From Paraktedonobacter carboxidivorans (lineage in GTDB: Bacteria > Chloroflexota > Ktedonobacteria > Ktedonobacterales > Ktedonobacteraceae), in NCBI GenBank assembly GCA_041156125.1, contig JBEVTI010000030.1:5919-69918 (forward strand): 64,000 bases of DNA, in the 5' to 3' direction. Under the pieces are notes generated by a model. That model was not told the DNA's origin. It worked only from the letters and a program-made list of their open reading frames with translations, and searched no databases. Below, piece by piece: positions 41,794-50,610 of the stretch. A program made the translations under genes and the position numbers. How positions within the stretch are numbered: the stretch's first letter is position 1; every line of letters begins with the position of its first letter.

Positions 41794-42537
41794 TTATCCC
41801 GCAGGGTATGTCTTTGCCATAGCTTCGAGTACGCGCTGAATATCCTGGCAGATATCTTCCATGACCTGGGGCAGCCACTCTTCGGGGCGTGGATGATCAG
41901 CGGCGGCTTCGATGCCTGCGAGCTCGTCGGCTTCTTCATCCTCTTCGTTGATGCTGCGTTTGCGTTGAATTGAGTGAGCCGAGCGGGTCTGTGGATCATC
42001 GTGCAGGCCGCTCATACCTTCGGGATGCCAGATGGGCAGTTCAACGCGCTGCTGCAATGTTAGAGCATCAGCCAGGAGCTGGCTATTTTGTAGAGCGAGC
42101 GCAATGCCAGGCCGTGTCTCGTTGGCGCGGCGCGAGTGCTCGCTGGCGCGCAATTTCAGCACCTGAATCAATGAAAGCAACTGGGGATCGCCCAAATCGG
42201 GACGTAGGGTGCCAAAGGGCAGATGGTATGAGAGGTCCAGCGCCAGTGGTGGAATATCGCTGGTATGCAGATGGGGACAGTGTTCCTCTGGCTCGTGAAA
42301 GAAATCGCAGATCCCGACAGGTCCTTCCATCGAGAGAGCTGTATCCAGTGTGGTCCATGTGAAAGACAGGGTGCAAGCGCTGCCACCTTCCGCGTCTTCG
42401 CAGCTATGTGTGTGGCAGATGCAGGCAAATTCGCGCTCCATCGTACGCGAATTGAGCCAGTATTCGGGATGAGTAATCAGCCCAACACGTGTTGCTGCGT
42501 GCAGAAAGTAATCGGTAATGTCTTCAAAGTTGATCAT
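41794..42537 (-). CDS. Hypothetical protein, Cys/His-rich
   Basis: A 247-aa protein I cannot assign. The middle has a cluster of Cys and His (EFACICHTHSCEDAEGGSAC, then DFFHEPEEHCPHLHTSDIPP) that could bind metal. The C-terminal third is helical and acidic. Start: GGGAAAG lies 9 nt before ATG 42537; the frame is open to 42564. It is convergent with the MgtE_N-CBS gene, and the 348-base gap upstream (42538-42885) shows no further gene. Confidence 0.6.
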   Translation of the reverse strand: MINFEDITDYFLHAATRVGLITHPEYWLNSRTMEREFACICHTHSCEDAEGGSACTLSFTWTTLDTALSMEGPVGICDFFHEPEEHCPHLHTSDIPPLALDLSYHLPFGTLRPDLGDPQLLSLIQVLKLRASEHSRRANETRPGIALALQNSQLLADALTLQQRVELPIWHPEGMSGLHDDPQTRSAHSIQRKRSINEEDEEADELAGIEAAADHPRPEEWLPQVMEDICQDIQRVLEAMAKTYPAG

Positions 42538-42885
42538 ATGCTGTTTCTTTCCCATGCCGAACATTTCTGGATGCTACAATACGCAAACTTTTGCTCCGCT
42601 GTGTCTCTCTATATTACTGGTGTAAAGGGATACTGTCAATAAGATAGAGAGGCCAGTTCACGCGCTTTTTGAACATTTGCTCTTTAGATATGCAGAGTTT
42701 CTCGCGCCAGAGAAATATGCATGATGCCATCTTTCCCCTGCGCTGCTGCTTTTCTCTGCGCTGCCGCTCTTCGGATTAGATGGACTTGCCGGCGACTGGC
42801 ATTTTTCCTTACCCATGTCATACCATAGCTATAACCATGATTAAGAGTAACTCACCGTTTCTTAAATATGAAGGAGGTAATTCGT

Positions 42886-43989
42886 ATGGGCGATATTCGA
42901 TTACAGCGGATGGCAGATGTTCTGGTTAACTATTCAATTGGAGTAAAAAAGGGCGAGCGCCTGGCGATCCGCGCGCCCGCTGCCGCGGCCCCTATTGTGC
43001 GCGAGATCTATCGCCAGGCCTTACGCGCGGGTGCCTTGCCTGAAACATTCATTGCCATTCCTGGCTTGCAGGAGATTCTTTATAGAGAAGGGTCCGACGA
43101 GCAATTGTCGCATATTCCACAGCCTCATCGCCTGCTATTCGAGGAGTATGAGACCATGATCTCGCTCTGGGCTGCGACCAATACAAAAGAGCTTAACAAT
43201 GTTGATCACGCGCGTATGGCCCTCGCTCAGAAGGCCAATGAACCGGTGATGAACGCCTATATGCGGCGCACTATGGAAGGAAGCTTCCGCTGGGTGGCTG
43301 CGCTCTATCCCACCGAGGCTTTTGCTCAGGATGCAGAGATGTCGCTGAGCGATTTTGAGGATTTCTGTTACCGGGCATGTTTTCTGGATGAGGGAGATCC
43401 CGTTGCGCACTGGCAAGCGCTGAGCAAAGAGCAGGAGCGTCTCGTGCAGTGGCTCAAGGGCAAGCATAGTGTGCATCTGCGTGGACAGGATACCGATCTC
43501 ACGCTATCGATTGAGGGGCGCCCCTTTATCAATTGCGATGGTCGCTTAAATTTTCCCGATGGTGAATTTTTTACTGGTCCCGTCGAAAACTCGGCCAATG
43601 GCACAATTCGCTATAGCTTCCCATGCTCCTTTAATGGCGTGTCAGTGGAAGATGTGCGCTTGCGTTTTGAGAATGGCAGCGTGGTAGAGGCTTCAGCCAG
43701 GCGCGGCCAGGATTACCTGGATCAAATGCTCAATGTCGATGAGGGCGCGCGCCGCCTGGGCGAAATGGCTTTTGGTAATAATCGCTACGTCGATCGCTGT
43801 ATCAGACACACGCTCTTCGATGAGAAAATGGCAGGCACTGTTCACCTGGCTCTGGGCAAGAGTATCCCTCAATCCCTGGGAGTAAACCAATCGGCCATTC
43901 ACTGGGATATGGTTTGCGATCTGCGCCAGGGCAGCGAAATCCGCGTTGACGGCGAACTCTTCTGCAAGGATGGCAATTTTGTAATCTAG
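42886..43989 (+). CDS. M29-family aminopeptidase
   Basis: A 367-aa metallo-aminopeptidase of the AmpS/thermophilic aminopeptidase family, which removes N-terminal residues using two metal ions. Recognisable segments: NYSIGVKKGERLAIRAPAAA at the N-terminus, the catalytic domain with FPDGEFFTGPVENSANGTIR (Glu ligands) and NNRYVDRCIRHTLFDEKMAG, and the end SAIHWDMVCDLRQGSEIRVD (His, Asp). ATG 42886 is fixed by AAGGAGG (42870-42876) 9 nt upstream, although ATG 42868 is also in frame. A MITE copy follows its stop. Confidence 0.9.
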   Translation: MGDIRLQRMADVLVNYSIGVKKGERLAIRAPAAAAPIVREIYRQALRAGALPETFIAIPGLQEILYREGSDEQLSHIPQPHRLLFEEYETMISLWAATNTKELNNVDHARMALAQKANEPVMNAYMRRTMEGSFRWVAALYPTEAFAQDAEMSLSDFEDFCYRACFLDEGDPVAHWQALSKEQERLVQWLKGKHSVHLRGQDTDLTLSIEGRPFINCDGRLNFPDGEFFTGPVENSANGTIRYSFPCSFNGVSVEDVRLRFENGSVVEASARRGQDYLDQMLNVDEGARRLGEMAFGNNRYVDRCIRHTLFDEKMAGTVHLALGKSIPQSLGVNQSAIHWDMVCDLRQGSEIRVDGELFCKDGNFVI

Positions 43990-44010
43990 TTATTGCTCCC
44001 CTTGCCCGCT

Positions 44011-44165
44011 ATGAGTCATGCCTGATTTTCAAAAGCAGGCCACCTCCCTGCCCCCGAGAAAAGAAGAGGTCTGGCAAGCGCGCAGCGCCCGCCAGACCTC
44101 TTCAAACAAAAGGGGTGGGGAGTACAACGCGCTCGTGCTGCTTGGGAAAAATCAGAGCTGATTAG
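44011..44165. mobile_element. MITE-like element, copy C
   Basis: About 155 bp. The left end ATGAGTCATGCCTGATTTTC and the right end AAAAATCAGAGCTGATTAG are weakly inverted repeats. The internal hairpin has arms GAAGAGGTCTGGCAAGCG and CGCCCGCCAGACCTCTTC (two mismatches). It shares CCCCGAGAAAAGAAGAGGT and AAACAAAAGGGGTGGGGAGT with copy B. It fills the convergent gap between the M29 peptidase gene and greA, ending at the greA stop. Confidence 0.68.
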
Positions 44166-44663
44166 CTAAAGAATTGAGCTTATTGAGCGAATTGTATAGA
44201 CAGTTACGCCACCGGGAGTCGAAACCTCTACAACATCGCCCACTTTATGACCTACCAGCGCTTTCCCAACAGGCGATTCATCGGAAATCAGGCCCTGTTT
44301 GGGATCAGCTTCAAAGGTTGCGACAATCTTAAAAGCCCGATTAGCCCCTGTCTGGGTGGTAAGATCCACCTGCATACCAACGCTGACGACATCGGTATTC
44401 ATAGCTGTCATAATTTCGGCTACTTCAAGCAAGCGCTCAAGCTTCATTATTTCGCCCTCTACCATGGCCTGCTCGTTTTTTGCATCCTCGTAAGCGCTAC
44501 TCTCACTGATATCACCAGCCTCTTTGGCCTCGTGAATATAATCCGCAATCTCCTTACGCCGAATCTTAACCAGATATTCGAGCCGCTCTTGATTTTTTGC
44601 ATATCCTTCGGGCGTTAGACGGTACACCTTATGTTCCGACTCATTCTGTCCACCAATACTCAT
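44166..44663 (-). CDS. greA: Transcription elongation factor GreA
   Basis: A 165-aa cleavage factor that rescues backtracked RNA polymerase. The N-terminal coiled coil has the tip residues in EAGDISESSAYEDAKNEQAM (conserved D and E), and the C-terminal FKBP-like domain includes SDESPVGKALVGHKVGDVVE. Length and motifs are standard. AGGGAGGAGT lies upstream of ATG 44663. The adjacent MITE copy C could provide its terminator. Confidence 0.95.
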   Translation of the reverse strand: MSIGGQNESEHKVYRLTPEGYAKNQERLEYLVKIRRKEIADYIHEAKEAGDISESSAYEDAKNEQAMVEGEIMKLERLLEVAEIMTAMNTDVVSVGMQVDLTTQTGANRAFKIVATFEADPKQGLISDESPVGKALVGHKVGDVVEVSTPGGVTVYTIRSISSIL

Positions 44664-45483
44664 ACAATACTCCTCCCTGGTGTTGAGGGAAATGGAGATG
44701 ATCCTGAGAGACTCTCTTTTCTCTCATTTCATCCACCTGGTTTACAATACACACGACAAAGAAACGAAATGACCACGCCTGACCACAATAAAAGAGCATC
44801 TCTCTCTTACTCAGACGTTTGAACGTGATCTGCGCTAATAACCCATCCAACTTCACCCTGGGGCATAGCCCGGCAAGCCTTTTCTCCCGCTGTAAATAAC
44901 GATCGCATGCGCGGCTTTCCTCGTTTCCCTTGCTTTGCTAACGACTGCAATGTCCTTTCTGGTGTCAAAGCAGGTAAGAGTAATCTTGCTTCTATGAGCA
45001 CAGGCAACCGCTGGTCGCCTCGATTCCTTCGCTGGTGATTCGGGTCTTTCTCGCTTCGTTTGTGTTAACTTATTTTGTAGCTAACTCCTCTCAGCCTCAA
45101 GGCTGAGTGTAGGATATACACTGAAATCAGGTCTAAACCGCTTTGACGGCAGAAAGACACCGCGCTGTCCAGGTGGATCGGCTGACGTGTCTTCTTCTCA
45201 GGCTCTGCGTTGGCACTGGGGTTCCTGGTGTACTTTACTTACTGCAGGTACACAAAATAGCAATTTAGCGCAATTGCTCTGGCAGATTGAACCAGTATCT
45301 CAATCTAAAAGGCTGTTTTCAGATTGGTATAAAGAGATTTCCTCTGGCATTAATTAGTTCACGTTTATTTTGCGCCAGTCAGTTTCAGACACGAACGTGA
45401 TTATACTTTCTCATTTAGTTGTCGTCAAGTGATTATGGTCACTTTTCGCAGGTTGCCAGAGAAATTCGTCCGCTCTCTCTTGT
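44664..45483. other. 820-base region without a confident gene
   Basis: The right part is AT-richer than the neighbouring genes. A minus-strand frame (44807-45007, 66 codons from TTG) and a plus-strand frame without a start codon (about 45084-45358) are open but match no family I know. A hairpin CTCAGCCT-CA-AGGCTGAG lies at about 45085-45102. It may hold remnants of a lost gene or element. The greA promoter should be near its left end. Confidence 0.35.
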
Positions 45484-46683
45484 TCAGTTCAAGTCTCCAA
45501 TACGATTGATCCCACTGCCACAGACCGAGCACGCTCCGCGCATGGCGGGGCGGCCATTCTTCATGATGACCTTGTGAGCGTTCAGCATTTTGCGCCGTTG
45601 TTTGCATTTGACACAGTAGGCTATGACTTCCCCTTTCTCTATCTCATCCCCACTAGCTGTCGCGGGTTCCGCTGCTTTTTCTCCATTCAAGCCTGTTGAG
45701 GCTTTGTCCAGACTTGCTGCTAGAGAAAAGGAGGTTTCTTGTTGCCAGTGCCTGATCATGTTAACCACATCTTCGGGCTGTTCTGTATGTGCTACCAGTG
45801 CAGCTCCCTGGACCAATTCGACCTTTCTGGCCTGGCGCGGATTCGCCAGCGCGGTCGCTTTCTGTAGATTGGCAACCGTTGGTTGGCTATCCAGAGCCTG
45901 TGTGCCCCAGATCATCAAAACTGGCTGCTGTAATCTCTCGAATTGTGCCTCTACATTATCGGTTAACCTGCCTGCCACACGTGCCATCGCCGCATGTTCT
46001 GCTCCCAACTGGCGTGTATTGGCATAGAACCGGGCAAAGTCTTCTTTGAGCGTCTGTTGGAGGCGGTTAGTCAAGCGAAACGCCAGATATGTACTCAGCA
46101 ATGGATAGAGTAGCGCTTTGATGAGAGGTTGCTCCGCGTATTGCGTGAGCGCTATTGGCTGTTTGCCCTGCAGCGCGGACGGGGAGATCAATATCAGAGA
46201 CGCGCAGAGTTCTGGCGCGCTGGCCGCAACGGCTACCGCGTAATTGCAGCTTAATCCACTGGCCAGAAGCGTGGCGGAACCTCCCACTATCTCGCGCAAG
46301 AAATCCTGGCAGAGCGTGTTGTAAAGTTCTGTTGAATACTCCACACCTGGTCGATCTGAAAGCCCAAAGCCCAACAAATCTAATGTATAAACACGATAAG
46401 TCTCGGCCAGAGGGGCCATAATGCGCGCCATCTCGTGTCCAGAAGCGCCAATCTCAGGTCTGTGTAGAAGCACCAGTGGAGGTGCTTCCGCGGCTCCCAG
46501 CACTTTATAAAAAATGCTACGTCGTCGCCATCGATAGAGGTGTGCTTCCCCTGGTAACTCGCTTTTAAGCGGTTGCGGCGTTTCCAGGGCGTGGAGCAGA
46601 GCTACCATCCCCATACTCGCCAGGACCATTGACACGCTTATGACAGCCCATCGACCAGGCGTCAGGCCTGCTGATTTGCTCAT
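45484..46683 (-). CDS. Alpha/beta hydrolase with N-terminal helix and C-terminal DUF5679 zinc ribbon
   Basis: A 399-aa protein. Residues 10-30 form one membrane helix. Residues 45-310 are an alpha/beta hydrolase: VLLHRPEIGASGHEMARIM forms the oxyanion region, TLDLLGFGLSDRPG is typical, and the nucleophile elbow is ASGLSCNYAV (Ser; the usual final Gly is Asn). The Asp lies in WGTQALDSQP and the His in VAHTEQPED. After a linker of about 35 residues the C-terminus is a DUF5679-type zinc ribbon (AYCVKCKQRRKM and GACSVCGSGI). DUF5679 normally occurs as a small stand-alone protein. GAGGAGG precedes the ATG. Substrate unknown. Confidence 0.8.
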   Translation of the reverse strand: MSKSAGLTPGRWAVISVSMVLASMGMVALLHALETPQPLKSELPGEAHLYRWRRRSIFYKVLGAAEAPPLVLLHRPEIGASGHEMARIMAPLAETYRVYTLDLLGFGLSDRPGVEYSTELYNTLCQDFLREIVGGSATLLASGLSCNYAVAVAASAPELCASLILISPSALQGKQPIALTQYAEQPLIKALLYPLLSTYLAFRLTNRLQQTLKEDFARFYANTRQLGAEHAAMARVAGRLTDNVEAQFERLQQPVLMIWGTQALDSQPTVANLQKATALANPRQARKVELVQGAALVAHTEQPEDVVNMIRHWQQETSFSLAASLDKASTGLNGEKAAEPATASGDEIEKGEVIAYCVKCKQRRKMLNAHKVIMKNGRPAMRGACSVCGSGINRIGDLN

Positions 46684-46858
46684 GTATACCTCCTCGACTT
46701 AGTATAACATATAGTTCCATGAAAGTTTTTGTTTCTTCTGGCTTTGCTTCCAGTGCGCCCTGATAGTATTTAAGGTGAGCTAGCTGAGCCATATGAATCC
46801 TTCTTGCTTTGGCCAAAACAGGGGAAACTTTAATTTCAGAACGAAGCGTCAAATCTCA

Positions 46859-46913
46859 AAAAGAGGGATGGTCTGGATCAGTGTGCCACGGCGATCCAGA
46901 CCATCCCTCTTTT
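46859..46913. terminator. Terminator with 21-bp stem after the FAD oxidoreductase gene
   Basis: Arms 46859-46879 and 46893-46913 (21 bp, core AGAGGGATGGTCTGGATC), 13-nt loop. It lies just past the minus-strand gene at 46921. Read on the minus strand the stem ends in a short T run, as in intrinsic terminators. Confidence 0.7.
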
Positions 46914-46920
46914 GATCTTT

Positions 46921-48165
46921 TTACTTCTTCCCTGCAGGTGTACGGCGGGCCACTGCTGTGGTTATGCGCCGGGCAGCCGCGCCAGCACCAACCACAAAGC
47001 GATAGTATGGACCGCAACTCTTGTATGACGAATAGCCAATGAAGTAGAGTCCAGGAACACTCGCCTCAAAATGGCTGCTCAAAACAGGCGAGCCATGATG
47101 GTGCTTAATATTTGGTAAGATAGAATTTCCCAGCATGGTCAGGCGTTGGATATCCGGGCGGTAGCCAGTGGCCAGCATTAAGTAGTCCGCCTGGATTGTC
47201 TCGTTATTAGAAAGAGTCAGAAGCAGGCCACCGTTTGCTTCTTTGGCTTGTTCTACAGATGTTTGTTCGTGCAGCGGCACTTTGCCGATCAGGCGCGGTC
47301 TCAACCAGGAAGATCCCATTGGACCGTGGGCGCCTACGCCGCCCAGGATATGCTCTCTCGTGCGAAGCGGCAGGCTCTGGAAACTATAGGGGAAAGTCTC
47401 CTCAACTTTGTTAAACCAGCCAGCCGTAATTCCGGCTTTAGGTGCTTTTACACGCTCCCAAAGGCTGCGGTTAGTGGGGAAAGCGGCACCATCTTTAATC
47501 CAGACCAATCTCTTGCGTGAAACGAGCTCCAACTCTACGCCGCTTTCATAGGCCAGAGCTGTGCTTTCCAGCGCGCTTTGTCCCCCACCGATAGTGACAA
47601 CTTTTTTGCCAGCAAGGTGGTCGAAGGTGTTCAACTCCGCGGTGTGCAATACCAATTCTTTGGGCAGATGATCATATTCGGGAGCGCGATGAACATAAAA
47701 CTGGAGTCCAGGAGCCAGGACTACACTTGACGAAGTAACAACTCGCCCATCTACCAGGGTAATCTCGAAATGCTCGTCAATCCGTTCAATCGTCTGAATA
47801 TAGGTTTCATCAACATTAGGAACCGCGTGTTTCTGGAACCAGAAGCCATAATCAGCAATCATCTCCCCTGGCACGGGATCAAAAGGTGCCATATTCAGTT
47901 CTTCAGCGAGATAGCGTTCTAACCTCAGCTGGTTTTGAGGATCGGAGAGATTGGTGGCCCACCAGTAAGAACGCAGGAGCATCCCCTTTGGCATAAAGTT
48001 GCGCCAGAGTTCCATGGGTTTTCCAAAAATAGCGACATTCAGACCCTTCCCAAGCAAATGCGCTGCGGTCGATAAGCCGTACGGACCCGCGCCCATCACC
48101 ACTACATCGTAGTGAGTTGTGGGCACCGATCGCGTTAAAACAGGCGCATCCATAGACTTACTCAT
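46921..48165 (-). CDS. FAD-dependent oxidoreductase, flavin monooxygenase-like
   Basis: A 414-aa two-dinucleotide-domain flavoprotein. The FAD Rossmann motif is VVVMGAGPYGLSTAAHLL and the NAD(P)H motif is KVVTIGGGQSALESTALAY. LMLATGYRPDI is the conserved ATG-Y segment of flavin monooxygenases and lysine/ornithine hydroxylases. It should oxidise or hydroxylate a small substrate using NAD(P)H and O2, but the substrate is not evident. AGGAGG precedes the ATG. It follows the flippase gene on the same strand with a 72-base gap. Confidence 0.83.
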   Translation of the reverse strand: MSKSMDAPVLTRSVPTTHYDVVVMGAGPYGLSTAAHLLGKGLNVAIFGKPMELWRNFMPKGMLLRSYWWATNLSDPQNQLRLERYLAEELNMAPFDPVPGEMIADYGFWFQKHAVPNVDETYIQTIERIDEHFEITLVDGRVVTSSSVVLAPGLQFYVHRAPEYDHLPKELVLHTAELNTFDHLAGKKVVTIGGGQSALESTALAYESGVELELVSRKRLVWIKDGAAFPTNRSLWERVKAPKAGITAGWFNKVEETFPYSFQSLPLRTREHILGGVGAHGPMGSSWLRPRLIGKVPLHEQTSVEQAKEANGGLLLTLSNNETIQADYLMLATGYRPDIQRLTMLGNSILPNIKHHHGSPVLSSHFEASVPGLYFIGYSSYKSCGPYYRFVVGAGAAARRITTAVARRTPAGKK

Positions 48166-48237
48166 TAGATAACCTCCTAAACAAAACTCTATAAAGAAAT
48201 ATGCACTGTCATCACATGCAATTTACCTGAACGGTAA

Positions 48238-50286
48238 TCAGGATTTGGCAAGCTTTTTAGCGATCATGGTATTTACATTTACCGGATACGCTGCTTTGTA
48301 GACAGTGCGGGACATATAAAAGGCTTCAAGAACAAGCGCAATCAACCAGCCCAGGCTTAATCCTAATAACCCATCCATCCTGGCACCTACCACTGCCAGA
48401 CCCAATTCCAAAATGGTGCCGATGGCGGTAGGTGCAATGATCTGTTTAGAGCGGTCGTAGACGCGACAGATCGCGAGGTAGTGGCTCTTGATAATAATGG
48501 GAAAGACAGCGAGGGCGAGAACACGCAGGCAACCAGATGCGTTTGCCGCGTAGGCAGGGTTAAAGATATTCAATAAGAGATTCGCTCCCACCTGCAGAAC
48601 AAGATTCGCTCCCACGCTAGCGATCAAAGAGAGGCTAAAGGTAAAACGTATTTTCTGGGCTAGAATAGCTGGTTGCGCAGAACTTACGGCGTGCAGAGCG
48701 GTTGTTAGCGAATAGGTCAGGCTAAAGATAAAGTTTGCTAACATAAAAGAATTGTAGAAGTAAGCAGTCATTTTATCTGAAAGGAGAACAGTGACCAGAA
48801 GTGGCAAAAGCTGACTTGGCGCCAGCAGAATGAGATTAACGATATGGTGTTGAACTGCGACCCCTCCCAATTTGCGTAGCAGGTCCCATTGTGGCTTGAT
48901 ACTATGTTTCTCGTTTTTCTGGTCTGCCTGAGGACGGGGCGTTTCTGGCAAATGAGATAGATCCAGGTTTTTCTCATTTTCAAGAAACAAGGCGGATCTT
49001 TTTAAGTCCAGTCGATTCGGCTGTTTTATATTCTCTCCGCTGTGTGGAATTCGCGCGAAATTGCTCATATCTATGGTCTCCGCGTCCTCAATGGGGCGCG
49101 GTGTGTGCTTAAGAGCCATGGGTTTTTGGATATCCTGGACTGCATTGACAAGCAATTGGGTACTTTCTGCACTCAATGCCTGTCTGGCATTCTCCCTTTT
49201 GACCGCAGCTAGCAGAGGCATAGTATCTACAGCCTCGATATCAAGCTTAGACCGATTGACCTTAATTCTGGGAATTTCAACGGTAGGAGTCAATGGAAAG
49301 CCACAAGACGTGCAGTATAGAGCGTGATCTTCAGAGACCTTATCACATTTTGGGCAGAGATTACCGCTCAGGTTTTTGCGTTTTCTAAGTAACGCCGACT
49401 CAGAGACCCCGATCACACCGTAATCAAACAGCAATTGTGGGCGTACACTGGATATTTCAACTGTTGGGCTAAATGGATACCCACAGTTGAGACAGAAACT
49501 GGCGCTATTTAGAGAGAGAATGCCGCAGTCAGGGCAGGGCAATTGGATGCTTCTCTCGATAGTGTTCAGGGGTCCAGCAAGGTTTAGAGGGCCAGAGCTT
49601 GTTAAGGTGCCGGAAGTTGAGAGGGGACCCGAAACGATCTCTTCATGCGTCTTGATCACAACTGCTTTCTTCGATCTTTGTACCAGGAGTATTGCCAGTG
49701 AAGCGACATTGCCAATCAACCAGGTAGTATAGATGAGCATGGCCGTGCCCTTGAAGAAGTAAGCGCAAACGAACAGCACGGCCAATTTCACGATGGAGAA
49801 GACTGTATTGCGCCCCAGCTGCAATCCCCCGCGCAGGATACCAATCATCGCCTGATCCAGAACCATGGTAAGCGCGGTAAGGCCGACACCAAGCGCGAAA
49901 ATAACAATTGTGACGATGTTTTGACCCACAAGATTCAGACGCGGCGAAATAATAGGAGCCAGGAGAGCAAAGAGCGCCCCGACGACTACTCCGACGCCTC
50001 CAGTGAAGAGTAACGCTGCGTTGAGCAAGGCCCATTCTTTGCCAGGTTGACGTGTTAACTCGCCCGTCAGCAGAGTCCCCAATCCCATCATGCTCATCGT
50101 CCCCAGGAGCGCCATCATCGAGATCATGGTATCGGCAATGCCCTGGGCAGAATCCGGGAACAAGCGCGCCGCGACCACCCAGTAGGCGAAGCCCAGGATG
50201 GAAGTTACGGCAGTTGTGCCAATGATCGACCCCGCGTTAAGCAAGACCGTTAGATTCTTTTTAGCCAAGTGTAACAATTTGTTCAC
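48238..50286 (-). CDS. Wzx/MATE-like flippase with a cytosolic insert holding two zinc ribbons
   Basis: A 682-aa membrane protein of the polysaccharide-flippase superfamily. Six helices lie in residues 1-203 and about six more in 470-670. Between them is a hydrophilic insert of about 265 residues. The insert contains two copies of a zinc ribbon: C251/C254/C265/C268 and C311/C314/C325/C328, each ending in P-[FL]-[ST]-P-TVEI and exactly 60 residues apart. It also has a run of [SA]GPL motifs (residues 218-240). The flippase should move lipid-linked glycans; the insert could recruit a partner or sense metal or redox state (inference). The GT2 gene lies upstream on the same strand. Confidence 0.82.
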   Translation of the reverse strand: MNKLLHLAKKNLTVLLNAGSIIGTTAVTSILGFAYWVVAARLFPDSAQGIADTMISMMALLGTMSMMGLGTLLTGELTRQPGKEWALLNAALLFTGGVGVVVGALFALLAPIISPRLNLVGQNIVTIVIFALGVGLTALTMVLDQAMIGILRGGLQLGRNTVFSIVKLAVLFVCAYFFKGTAMLIYTTWLIGNVASLAILLVQRSKKAVVIKTHEEIVSGPLSTSGTLTSSGPLNLAGPLNTIERSIQLPCPDCGILSLNSASFCLNCGYPFSPTVEISSVRPQLLFDYGVIGVSESALLRKRKNLSGNLCPKCDKVSEDHALYCTSCGFPLTPTVEIPRIKVNRSKLDIEAVDTMPLLAAVKRENARQALSAESTQLLVNAVQDIQKPMALKHTPRPIEDAETIDMSNFARIPHSGENIKQPNRLDLKRSALFLENEKNLDLSHLPETPRPQADQKNEKHSIKPQWDLLRKLGGVAVQHHIVNLILLAPSQLLPLLVTVLLSDKMTAYFYNSFMLANFIFSLTYSLTTALHAVSSAQPAILAQKIRFTFSLSLIASVGANLVLQVGANLLLNIFNPAYAANASGCLRVLALAVFPIIIKSHYLAICRVYDRSKQIIAPTAIGTILELGLAVVGARMDGLLGLSLGWLIALVLEAFYMSRTVYKAAYPVNVNTMIAKKLAKS

Positions 50287-50558
50287 AATACTAGCTTCCT
50301 CTTTTCGTTGGCAGAACGGCTATTTCTCGACCAGCGAAAGTGATAGGGACAGATTGCATACGGCCACTTCTTTTCCGAGCAAGAAAGCGGCTTTATATAA
50401 CATGCCTTTTAGCTCAAGTTTTGTCAACCTTTTGGGAGGGCTTGAGGACTTTTTTACTGTTTTGCTGCTTAACTATTTTGATTTTTCACGAACTGACAAT
50501 TAAACCTGGAATTATGGAACTGACAGATTTTTGAGAATGGTTGTAGTTTTTCCTGGCT

Positions 50559-50602
50559 CTGATTTAACCGGGCGGGTCTTTCACTCCGCCCGGTTAAATC
50601 AG
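50559..50602. terminator. Terminator with 17-bp stem after the GT2 gene
   Basis: Arms CTGATTTAACCGGGCGG (50559-50575) and its complement (50586-50602), 10-nt loop. It lies just past the minus-strand glycosyltransferase stop at 50611. On the minus strand AAAAA/TTTTT stretches are near but not a clean T-tract. Confidence 0.65.
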
Positions 50603-50610
50603 TATCGCGT

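Noticed and set aside
46565..46852. 95-codon minus-strand frame upstream of the hydrolase
   Set aside because: Mostly overlaps the hydrolase gene in another frame, has no good ribosome site and no family match.
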